Assembly (NCBI RefSeq): GCF_032854445.1
Contig: NW_027018243.1
Span: 1-52,879 of the forward strand
Reading direction: 5' to 3'
DNA length: 52,879 nucleotides
Source of the DNA: Liolophura sinensis
Lineage: Eukaryota; Mollusca; Polyplacophora; Chitonida; Chitonidae
This document shows, piece by piece, positions 38,967 to 50,511 of the stretch (positions within the stretch are counted from its first letter, which is position 1; every line of letters starts with the position of its first letter). The translations under genes were made by a program, and so were the position numbers. Under the pieces are notes generated by a model. It was not told where the DNA came from. It ran no database searches and saw nothing but the letters and a program-made list of their open reading frames with translations.

Positions 38967-41900
38967 CGTTGCTCTCCGACCAATACTTTTGGCTGTAGCG
39001 ACAATTCAATGATCATTGATGTCATAATCACGTGCCCAGCAACGGCTATTACTCCATGGAAACCAGGGATATTTGCAATTTTTTAACAGCTGCCGATGCC
39101 TGGCCCAATTCCGCATCTTTTGGCACCTTATAAATGTGGGTCAGTGTTTAGTTGTACTTTTTACAGCAGACTGTATCAAGTACCTCGTGTTTTTTATGTA
39201 CAAATGGTGTGGTTTTTCTACACGTAGATAAAGACATTGAGATTGTCTTGGACTTAGAAGTAAGACAATTGCTGGGTGAGTTAAATGGGCTGAGCCCAAA
39301 GATTTCAGGTCTTCTGGGCTACTGAAGGGCACATAACTTATAGTCAAAAGTTGAATATAGTAATGACCAGTCGCGATTGTACAGAGTACAGTGTAGCCGA
39401 TTTCAATTAACAAAAAGACCAGGTAAAAATGCAAAAGTGGAAAAACTGTTCCAGTGCTGCTGGTAAGAGGCTAATCCGACGTATTTTGTGACGAGAAATT
39501 GAATGGTGCAAACCGCGTTGCTCTCCGACCAATACTTTTGGCTGTAGTGACAATTGAATGATCATTGATGTCATAATCACGTGCCCAGCAGCGGCTCTTA
39601 CTCCATGGAAACCAGGGAAATTGGCAATTTTTCAACAGCTGCCGATACCTGGCCCAATTCCGCATCTTTTGGCACCTTATAAATGTGGGTCTGTGGTCAG
39701 TTGTACTTTTTACAGCAGACTGTATCAAGTACCTTGTGTTTTTCACGTACAAATGGTGTGGTTTTTCTACACGTAGATAAAGACATTGAGATTGTCTTGC
39801 ACTTAGAAGTAAGACAATTGCTGGGTGAGTTAAATGGGCTTAGCCCAAAGATTTGACGTCTTCTGGGCTACCGAAGGGCACATAACTTATAGTCAAAAGT
39901 TGAATATAGTAATGACCAGTCGCGATTGTACAGAGTACAGTATAGCCGATTTCAATTAACAAAAAGACCAGGTAAAAATGCAAAAGTGGAAAAAACTGTT
40001 CCAGTGCTGCTGGTAAGAGGCTAATCCGACGTATTTTGTGACGAGAAATCGAATGGTGCAAACCGCGTTGCTCTCCGACCAATACTTTTGGCTGTAGTGA
40101 CAATTGAATGATCATTTATGTCATAATCACGTGCCCAGCAACGGCTCTTACTCCATGGAAACCATGGAAATTTGCAATTTTTCAACAGCTGCCAATGCCT
40201 GGCTCAATTCCGCATCTTTTGGCACCTTACTGAAGTGAGTCAGTGTTCAGTTGTACTTTTTACAGCAGACTGTATCAAGTACCTTGTGTTTTTCATGTAC
40301 AAATGGTGTGGTTTTTCTACACGTAGATAAAGACATTGAGATTGTCTTGCACTTAGAAGTAAGGCAATTGCTGGGTGAGTTAAATGGGCTTAGCCCAAAG
40401 ATTTCAGGTCTTCTGGGCTACCGAAGGGCACATAACTTATAGTCAAAAGTTGAATATAGTAATGACCAGTCGCGATTGTACAGAGTACAGTGTAGCCGAT
40501 TTCAATTAACAAAAACACCAGGCAAAAATGCAAAAGTGGAAAAACCTGTTCCAGTGCTGCTGGTAAGAGGCTAATCCGACGTATTTTGTGACGAAAAATC
40601 GAATGGTGCAATCCGCGTTGCTCTCCAACCAATACTTTTGGCTGTAGTGACAATTGAATGATCATTTATGTCATAATCACGTGCCCAGCAACGGCTCTTA
40701 CTCCATGGAAACCAGGGAAATTTGCATTTTTTCAACAGCTGCCAATGCCTGGCTCAATTCCGCATCTTTTGGCACCTTACTGAAGTGGGTCAGTGTTCAG
40801 TTGTACTTTTTACAGCAGACTGTATCAAGTACCTTGTGTTTATCACGTACAAATGGTGTGGTTTTTCTACACGAAGATAAAGACATTGAGATTCTCTTGC
40901 ACTTAGAAGTAAGGCAATTGCTGGGTGAGTTAAATGGGCTTGGCCCAAAAATTTCAGGTCTTTTGCGCTACCGAAGGGCACATAACTTATAGTCAAAAGT
41001 TGAATATAGTAATGACCAGTCGCGATTGTACAGAGTACAGTGTAGCCGATTTCAATTAACAAAAAGACCAGGCAAAAATGCAAAAGTGGAAAAAACTGTT
41101 CCAGTGCTGCTGGTAAGAGGTTAATCCGACGTATTTTGTGACGAGAAATTGAATGGGGCAAACCGCGTTGCTCTCCGACCAGTACTTTTGGCTGTAGCGA
41201 CAATTCAATGATCATTGATGTCATAATCACGTGCCCAGCAACGGCTCTTACTCCATGGAAACCAGGGAAATTGGCAATTTTTCAAAAGCTGCCGATACGT
41301 GGCCCAATTCCGCATCTTTTGGCACCTTATAAATGTGGGGTTGTGGTCAGTTGTACTTTTTACAGCAGACTGTATCAAGTACCTTGTGTTTTTCACGTAC
41401 AAATGGTGTGGTTTTTTCTACACGTAGATAAAGACATTGAGATTGTCTTGGACTTAGAAGTAAGACAATTGCTGGGTGAGTTCAATTGGCTTAGCCCAAA
41501 GATTTGACGTCTTCTGGGCTACCGAAGGGCACATAACTTATAGTCAAAAGTTGAATATAGTAATGACCAGTCGCGATTGTACAGAGTACAGTGTAGCCGA
41601 TTTCAATTAACAAAAAGACCAGGTAAAAATGCAAAAGTGGAAAAACTGTTCCAGTGCTGCTGGTAAGAGGCTAATCCGACGTATTTTGTGACGAGAAATC
41701 GAATGGTGCAAACCGCGTTGCTCTCCGACGAATACTTTTGCCTGTAGTGACAATTGAATGATCATTTATGTCATAATCACGTGCCCAGCAACGGCTCTTA
41801 CTCCATGGAAACCAGGGAACTTTACAATTTTTTAACAGCTGCCGATGCCTGGCTCAATTCCGCATCTTTTGGCACTTTACTGAAGTGGGTCAGTGTTCAG

Positions 41901-43911
41901 TTGTACTTTTTACAGCAGACTGTATCAAGTACCTTGTGTTTTTCACGTACAAATGGTGTGGTTTTTCTACACGTAGATAAAGACATTGAGATTGTCTTGC
42001 ACTTAGAAGTAAGACAATTGCTGGGTGAGTTAAATGGGCTTAGCCGAAAGATTTGACGTTTTCTGGGCTACCGAAGGGCACATAACTTATAGTCAAAAGT
42101 TGAATATAGTAATGACCAGTCGCGATTGTACAGAGTACAGTGTAGCCGATTTCAATTAACAAAAAGACCAGGCAAAAATGCAAAAGTGGAAAAACTGTTC
42201 CAGTGCTGCTGGTAAGAGGCTAATCCGACGTATTTTGTGACGAGAAATCGAATGGTGCAAACCGCGTTGCTCTCCGACCAATACTTTTGGCTGTAGCGAC
42301 AATTCAATGATCATTGATGTCATAATCACGTGCCCAGCAACGGCTATTACTCCATGGAAACCAGGGATATTTGCAATTTTTTAACAGCTGCCGATGCCTG
42401 GCCCAATTCCGCATCTTTTGGCACCTTATGAATGTGGGTCAGTGTTCAGTTGTACCTTTTACAGCAGACTGTATCAAGTACCTTGTGTTTTTTATGTACA
42501 AATGGTGTGGTTTTTCTACACGTAGATAAAGACATTGAGATTGTCTTGCACGTAGAAGTAAGACAATTGCTGGGTGAGTTAAATGGGCTTAGCCCAAAGA
42601 TTTCAGGTCTTCTGGGCTACCGAAGGGCACATAACTTATAGTCAAAAGTTGAATATAGTAATGACCAGTCGCGATTGTACAGAGTACAGTGTAGCCGATT
42701 TCAATTAACAAAAAGACCAGGTAAAAATGCAAAAGTGGAAAAACTGTTCCAGTGCTGCTGGTAAGAGGCTAATCCGACGTATTTTGTGACGAGAAATTGA
42801 ATGGTGCAAACCGCGTTGCTCTCCGACCAATACTTTTGGCTGTAGTGACAATTGAATGATCATTGATGTCATAATCACGTGCCCAGCAACGGCTCTTACT
42901 CCATGGAAACCAGGGAAATTGGCAATTTTTCAACAGCTGCCGATACCTGGCCCAATTCCGCATCTTTTGGCACCTTATAAATGTGGGTCTGTGGTCAGTT
43001 GTACTTTTTACAGCAGACTGTATCAAGTACCTTGTGTTTTTCACGTACAAATGGTGTGGTTTTTCTACACGTAGATAAAGACATTGAGATTGTCTTGGAC
43101 TTAGAAGTAAGACAATTGCTGGGTGAGTTAAATGGGCTTAGCCCAAAGATTTCAGGTCTTCTGGGCTTACCGAAGGGCACATAACTTATAGTCAAAAGTT
43201 GAATATAGTAATGACCAGTCGCGATTGTACAGAGTACAGTGTAGCCGATTTCAATTAACAAAAAGACCAGGTAAAAATGCAAAAGTGGAAAAACTGTTCC
43301 AGTGCTGCTGGTAAGAGGCTAATCCGACGTATTTTGTGACGAGAAATCGAATGGTGCAAACCGCGTTGCTCTCCGACCAATACTTTTGGCTGTAGCGACA
43401 ATTCAATGATCATTGATGTCATAATCACGTGCACAGCAACGGCTCTTACTCCATGGAAACCAGGGATATTTGCAATTTTCAACAGCTGCCGATGCCTGGC
43501 CCAATTCCGCATCTTTTGGCACCTTATAAATGTGGGTCAGTGTTTAGTTGTACTTTTTACAGCAGACTGTATCAAGTACCTTGTATTTTTTATGTACAAA
43601 TGGTGTGGTTTTTCTACACGTAGATAAAGACATTGAGATTGTCTTGGCTTAGAAGTAAGACAATTGCTGGGTGAGTTAAATGGGCTTAGCCCAAAGATTT
43701 CAGGTCTTCTGGGCTACCGAAGGGCACATAACTTATAGTCAAAAGTTGAATATAGTAATGACCAGTCGCGATTGTACAGAGTACAGTGTAGCCGATTTCA
43801 ATTAACAAAAAAGACCAGGCAAAAATGCAAAAGTGGAAAAACTGTTCCAGTGCTGCTGGTAAGAGGCTAATCCGACGTATTTTGTGACGAGAAATCGAAT
43901 GGTGCAATCCG
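38967..43911. repeat. Family 2 block, second copy (9 monomers, one extra)
   Basis: Units start at 38967, 39516, 40066, 40616, 41166, 41716, 42265, 42814 and 43364, ordered X Z Y W Z V X Z X. It repeats 29,637-34,029 with one extra X unit at 42,265 after V. That V-X pair is also seen at 38,418-39,515, so the extra unit is explained by exchange between the two V units six monomers apart. Single-base extras at ~39,990, ~40,545, ~41,412 and ~43,168 step the offset from 9,330 upward. Confidence 0.85.
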
Positions 43912-45900
43912 CGTTGCTCTCAACCAATACGTTTGGCTGTAGCGACAATTGAATGATCATTTATGTCATAATCACGTGCACAGCAACGGCTCTTACTCCA
44001 TGGAAACCAGGTAAATTTGCAATTTTTCAACAGCTGCCGATGCCTGGCTCAATTCCGCATCTTTTGGCACCTTACTGAAGTGGGTCAGTGTTCAGTTGTA
44101 CTTTTTACAGCAGACTGTATCAAGTACCTTGTGTTTTTCACGTACAAATGGTGTGGTTTTTCTACACGTAGATAAAGACATTGAGATTGTCTTGCACTTA
44201 GAAGTAAGGCAATTGCTGGGTGAGTTTAAATGGGCTTAGCCCAAAGATTTGACGTTTTCTGGGCTACCGAAGGGCACATAACTTATAGTCAAAAGTTGAA
44301 TATAGTAATGACCAGTCGCGATTGTACAGAGTACAGTGTAGCCGATTTCAATTAACAAAAAGACCAGGCAAAAATGCAAAAGTGGAAAAACTGTTCCAGT
44401 GCTGCTGGTAAGAGGCTAATCCGACGTATTTTGTGACGACAAATCGAATGGTGCAAATCGCGAGTTGATCTCCGACCAATACTTTTGCTGTAGCGACAAT
44501 TCAATGATCATTGATGTCATAATCACGTGCCCAGCAACGGCTATTACTCCATGGAAACCAGGGATATTTGCAATTTTTTAACAGCTGCCGATGCCTGGCC
44601 CAATTCCGCATCTTTTGGCACCTTATAAATGTGGGTCAGTGTTTAGTTGTACTTTTTACAGCAGACTGTATCAAGTACCTTGTGTTTTTTATGTACAAAT
44701 GGTGTGGTTTTTCTACACGTAGATAAAGACATTGAGATTGTCTTGGACTTAGAAGTAAGACAATTGCTGGGTGAGTTAAATGGGCTTAGCCCAAAGATTT
44801 CAGGTCTTCTGGCTACCGAAGGGCACATAACTTATAGTCAAAAGTTGAATATAGTAATGACCAGTCGCGATTGTACAGAGTACAGTGTAGCCGATTTCAA
44901 TTAACAAAAAGACCAGGCAAAAATGCAAAAGTGGAAAAAACTGTTTCCAGTGCTGCTGGTAAGAGGCTAATCCGACGTATTTTGTGACGAGAAATCGAAT
45001 GGTGCAATCCGCGTTGCTCTCCAACCAATACGTTTGGCTGTAGCGACAATTGAATGATCATTTATGTCATAATCACGTGCACAGCAACGGCTCTTACTCC
45101 ATGGAAACCAGGTAAAATTTGCAATTTTTCAACAGCTGCCGATGCTGGCTCAATTCCGCATCTTTTGGCAACCTTACTGAAGTGGGTCAGTGTTCAGTTG
45201 TACTTTTTACAGCAGACTGTATCAAGTACCTTGTGTTTTTCCACGTACAAAATGGTGTGGTTTTTCTACACGTAGATAAAAGACATTGAGAATTGTCTTG
45301 CAACTTCTAGAAGTAAGGCAATTGCTGGGTGAGTTAAATGGGCTTAGCCCAAAGATTTGACGTTTTCTGGGCTACCGAAGGGCAACATAACTTATAGTCA
45401 AAAGTTGAATATAGTAATGACCAGTCGCGATTGTACAGAGTACAGTGTAGCCGATTTCAATTAACAAAAAGACCAGGCAAAAATGCAAAAGTGGAAAAAC
45501 TGTTCCAGTGCTGCTGGTAAGAGGCTAATCCGACGTATTTTGTGACGAGAAATCGAATGGTGCAAATCGCGTTGATCTCCGACCAATACTTTTGGCTGTA
45601 GCGACAATTCAATGATCATTGATGTCATAATCACGTGCCCAGCAACGGCTATTACTCCATGGAAACCAGGGATATTTTGCAATTTTTTAACAGCTGCCGA
45701 TGCCTGGCCCAATTCCGCATCTTTTGGCACCTTATAAATGTGGGTCAGTGTTTAGTTGTACTTTTTACAGCAGGACTGTATCAAGTACCTTGTGTTTTTT
45801 ATGTACAAATGGTGTGGTTTTTCTACACGTAGATAAAGACATTGAGATTGTCTTGGACTTAGAAGTAAGACAATTGCTGGGTGAGTTAAATGGATTAGCC
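43160..45900. other. Indel-rich patch over five monomers, probable consensus errors
   Basis: I count more than twenty 1-3 bp indels. They include gggcttacc, cttggcttag, ctctcaacc, gagtttaaatg, cgcgagttg, cttttgctg, ctggctacc, ctgtttcc, ggtaaaattt, gatgctggc, ggcaacc, ttccacg, acaaaatgg, ataaaagac, gagaattg, gcaacttctag, ggcaacata, gatattttgc and gcaggactg. The sister 6-mer at 47,218-50,511 lacks all of these I checked. They also inflate the local offset from 3,294 to 3,306. Confidence 0.7.
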
Positions 45901-47217
45901 CGAAGATTTCAGGTCTTCTGGGCTACCGAAGGGCACATAACTTATAGTCAAAAGTTGAATATAGTAATGACCAGTCGCGATTGTACAGAGTACAGTGTAG
46001 CCGATTTCAATTAACAAAAAGACCAGGCAAAAATGCAAAAGTGGAAAAACTGTTCCAGTGCTGCTGGTAAGAGGCTAATCCGACGTATTTTGTGACGAGA
46101 AATCGAATGGTGCAATCCGCGTTGCTCTCCAACCAATACGTTTGGCTGTAGCGACAATTGAATGATCATTTATGTCATAATCACGTGCACAGCAACGGCT
46201 CTTACTCCATGGAAACCAGGTAAATTTGCAATTTTTCAACAGCTGCCGATGCCTGGCTCAATTCCGCATCTTTTGGCACCTTACTGAAGTGGGTCAGTGT
46301 TCAGTTGTACTTTTTACAGCAGACTGTATCAAGTACCTTGTGTTTTTTACGTACAAATGGTCTGGTTTTTCTACACGTAGATAAAGACATTGAGATTGTC
46401 TTGCACTTAGAAGTAAGACAATTGCTGGGTGAGTTAAATGGGCTTAGCCCAAAGATTTGACGTTTTCTGGGCTACCGAAGGGCACATAACTTATAGTCAA
46501 AAGTTGAATATAGTAATGACCAGTCGCGATTGTACAGAGTACAGTGTAGCCGATTTCAATTAACAAAAAGACCAGGCAAAAATGCAAAAGTGGAAAAACT
46601 GTTCCAGTGCTGCTGGTAAGAGGCTAATCCGACGTATTTTGTGACGAGAAATCGAATGGTGCAAACCGCGTTGCTCTCCGACCAATACTTTTGGCTGTAG
46701 CGACAATTCAATGATCATTGATGTCATAATCACGTGCCCAGCAACGGCTATTACTCCATGGAAACCAGGGATATTTGCAATTTTTTAACAGCTGCCGATG
46801 CCTGGCCCAATTCCGCATCTTTTGGCACCTTATAAATGTGGGTCAGTGTTTAGTTGTACTTTTTACAGCAGACTGTATCAAGTACCTTGTGTTTTTTATG
46901 TACAAATGGTGTGGTTTTTCTACACGTAGATAAAGACATTGAGATTGTCTTGGACTTAGAAGTAAGACAATTGCTGGGTGAGTTAAATGGGCTTAGCCCA
47001 AAGATTTCAGGTCTTCTGGGCTACCGAAGGGCACATAACTTATAGTCAAAAGTTGAATATAGTAATGACCAGTCGCGATTGTACAGAGTACAGTGTAGCC
47101 GATTTCAATTAACAAAAAGACCAGGCAAAAATGCAAAAGTGGAAAAACTGTTCCAGTGCTGCTGGTAAGAGGCTAATCCGACGTATTTTGTGACGAGAAA
47201 TCGAATGGTGCAATCCG
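43912..47217. repeat. Y-X dimer HOR, first 6-mer
   Basis: Units start at 43912, 44461, 45012, 45570, 46120 and 46669, alternating Y X Y X Y X with a ~1,098-bp dimer period. Y markers are ctccaaccaatacg, tttatgtc, cacagc, ggtaaattt, ttactgaag and gacgttttc. X markers are caattcaatgatc, ggctatt, tttag, ggacttag and cagg. Superimposed on the dimer, markers such as gacgacaaatcg, gattagcccgaag and ggtctgg recur once per three dimers. The true larger unit is therefore a 3,294-bp 6-mer. Confidence 0.88.
46708..46736. other. Palindrome, TGATGTCA and CACGTG cluster (representative X unit)
   Basis: TCAATGATCATTGA at 46,708-46,721 is a perfect 14-bp palindrome found in X units. Most other units keep a 10-bp AATGATCATT or an 8-bp ATGATCAT core. 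Overlapping it, TGATGTCA at 46,719-46,726 is one base from the CRE/ATF site. CACGTG (E-box/G-box) follows at 46,731-46,736 and is kept in nearly every unit; exceptions are tacgtg near 6,113 and 27,506. Binding is inferred from motif likeness only. Confidence 0.35.
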
Positions 47218-50200
47218 CGTTGCTCTCCAACCAATACGTTTGGCTGTAGCGACAATTGAATGATCATTTATGTCATAATCACGTGCACAGCAACGGCTCT
47301 TACTCCATGGAAACCAGGTAAATTTGCAATTTTTCAACAGCTGCCGATGCCTGGCTCAATTCCGCATCTTTTGGCACCTTACTGAAGTGGGTCAGTGTTC
47401 AGTTGTACTTTTTACAGCAGACTGTATCAAGTACCTTGTGTTTTTCACGTACAAATGGTGTGGTTTTTCTACACGTAGATAAAGACATTGAGATTGTCTT
47501 GCACTTAGAAGTAAGGCAATTGCTGGGTGAGTTAAATGGGCTTAGCCCAAAGATTTGACGTTTTCTGGGCTACCGAAGGGCACATAACTTATAGTCAAAA
47601 GTTGAATATAGTAATGACCAGTCGCGATTGTACAGAGTACAGTGTAGCCGATTTCAATTAACAAAAAGACCAGGCAAAAATGCAAAAGTGGAAAAACTGT
47701 TCCAGTGCTGCTGGTAAGAGGCTAATCCGACGTATTTTGTGACGACAAATCGAATGGTGCAAATCGCGTTGATCTCCGACCAATACTTTTGGCTGTAGCG
47801 ACAATTCAATGATCATTGATGTCATAATCACGTGCCCAGCAACGGCTATTACTCCATGGAAACCAGGGATATTTGCAATTTTTTAACAGCTGCCGATGCC
47901 TGGCCCAATTCCGCATCTTTTGGCACCTTATAAATGTGGGTCAGTGTTTAGTTGTACTTTTTACAGCAGACTGTATCAAGTACCTTGTGTTTTTTATGTA
48001 CAAATGGTGTGGTTTTTCTACACGTAGATAAAGACATTGAGATTGTCTTGGACTTAGAAGTAAGACAATTGCTGGGTGAGTTAAATGGGCTTAGCCCAAA
48101 GATTTCAGGTCTTCTGGGCTACCGAAGGGCACATAACTTATAGTCAAAAGTTGAATATAGTAATGACCAGTCGCGATTGTACAGAGTACAGTGTAGCCGA
48201 TTTCAATTAACAAAAAGACCAGGCAAAAATGCAAAAGTGGAAAAACTGTTCCAGTGCTGCTGGTAAGAGGCTAATCCGACGTATTTTGTGACGAGAAATC
48301 GAATGGTGCAATCCGCGTTGCTCTCCAACCAATACGTTTGGCTGTAGCGACAATTGAATGATCATTTATGTCATAATCACGTGCACAGCAACGGCTCTTA
48401 CTCCATGGAAACCAGGTAAATTTGCAATTTTTCAACAGCTGCCGATGCCTGGCTCAATTCCGCATCTTTTGGCACCTTACTGAAGTGGGTCAGTGTTCAG
48501 TTGTACTTTTTACAGCAGACTGTATCAAGTACCTTGTGTTTTTCACGTACAAATGGTGTGGTTTTTCTACACGTAGATAAAGACATTGAGATTGTCTTGC
48601 ACTTAGAAGTAAGGCAATTGCTGGGTGAGTTAAATGGGCTTAGCCCAAAGATTTGACGTTTTCTGGGCTACCGAAGGGCACATAACTTATAGTCAAAAGT
48701 TGAATATAGTAATGACCAGTCGCGATTGTACAGAGTACAGTGTAGCCGATTTCAATTAACAAAAAGACCAGGCAAAAATGCAAAAGTGGAAAAACTGTTC
48801 CAGTGCTGCTGGTAAGAGGCTAATCCGACGTATTTTGTGACGAGAAATCGAATGGTGCAAATCGCGTTGATCTCCGACCAATACTTTTGGCTGTAGCGAC
48901 AATTCAATGATCATTGATGTCATAATCACGTGCCCAGCAACGGCTATTACTCCATGGAAACCAGGGATATTTGCAATTTTTTAACAGCTGCCGATGCCTG
49001 GCCCAATTCCGCATCTTTTGGCACCTTATAAATGTGGGTCAGTGTTTAGTTGTACTTTTTACAGCAGACTGTATCAAGTACCTTGTGTTTTTTATGTACA
49101 AATGGTGTGGTTTTTCTACACGTAGATAAAGACATTGAGATTGTCTTGGACTTAGAAGTAAGACAATTGCTGGGTGAGTTAAATGGGATTAGCCCGAAGA
49201 TTTCAGGTCTTCTGGGCTACCGAAGGGCACATAACTTATAGTCAAAAGTTGAATATAGTAATGACCAGTCGCGATTGTACAGAGTACAGTGTAGCCGATT
49301 TCAATTAACAAAAAGACCAGGCAAAAATGCAAAAGTGGAAAAACTGTTCCAGTGCTGCTGGTAAGAGGCTAATCCGACGTATTTTGTGACGAGAAATCGA
49401 ATGGTGCAATCCGCGTTGCTCTCCAACCAATACGTTTGGCTGTAGCGACAATTGAATGATCATTTATGTCATAATCACGTGCACAGCAACGGCTCTTACT
49501 CCATGGAAACCAGGTAAATTTGCAATTTTTCAACAGCTGCCGATGCCTGGCTCAATTCCGCATCTTTTGGCACCTTACTGAAGTGGGTCAGTGTTCAGTT
49601 GTACTTTTTACAGCAGACTGTATCAAGTACCTTGTGTTTTTTACGTACAAATGGTCTGGTTTTTCTACACGTAGATAAAGACATTGAGATTGTCTTGCAC
49701 TTAGAAGTAAGACAATTGCTGGGTGAGTTAAATGGGCTTAGCCCAAAGATTTGACGTTTTCTGGGCTACCGAAGGGCACATAACTTATAGTCAAAAGTTG
49801 AATATAGTAATGACCAGTCGCGATTGTACAGAGTACAGTGTAGCCGATTTCAATTAACAAAAAGACCAGGCAAAAATGCAAAAGTGGAAAAACTGTTCCA
49901 GTGCTGCTGGTAAGAGGCTAATCCGACGTATTTTGTGACGAGAAATCGAATGGTGCAAACCGCGTTGCTCTCCGACCAATACTTTTGGCTGTAGCGACAA
50001 TTCAATGATCATTGATGTCATAATCACGTGCCCAGCAACGGCTATTACTCCATGGAAACCAGGGATATTTGCAATTTTTTAACAGCTGCCGATGCCTGGC
50101 CCAATTCCGCATCTTTTGGCACCTTATAAATGTGGGTCAGTGTTTAGTTGTACTTTTTACAGCAGACTGTATCAAGTACCTTGTGTTTTTTATGTACAAA

Positions 50201-50511
50201 TGGTGTGGTTTTTCTACACGTAGATAAAGACATTGAGATTGTCTTGGACTTAGAAGTAAGACAATTGCTGGGTGAGTTAAATGGGCTTAGCCCAAAGATT
50301 TCAGGTCTTCTGGGCTACCGAAGGGCACATAACTTATAGTCAAAAGTTGAATATAGTAATGACCAGTCGCGATTGTACAGAGTACAGTGTAGCCGATTTC
50401 AATTAACAAAAACACCAGGTAAAAATGCAAAAGTGGAAAAACTGTTCCAGTGCTGCTGGTAAGAGGCTAATCCGACGTATTTTGTGACGAGAAATTGAAT
50501 GGTGCAAACCG
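47218..50511. repeat. Y-X dimer HOR, second 6-mer (3,294 bp)
   Basis: Units start at 47218, 47767, 48316, 48865, 49414 and 49963. Each matches the unit six places earlier, including gacgacaaatcg near 47,743, gattagcccgaag near 49,188, and ttttttacg with ggtctgg near 49,640-49,655. It is free of the indels in the first copy. The last X unit switches to aaaacaccaggta in its tail, and the alternation then stops. Confidence 0.88.
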
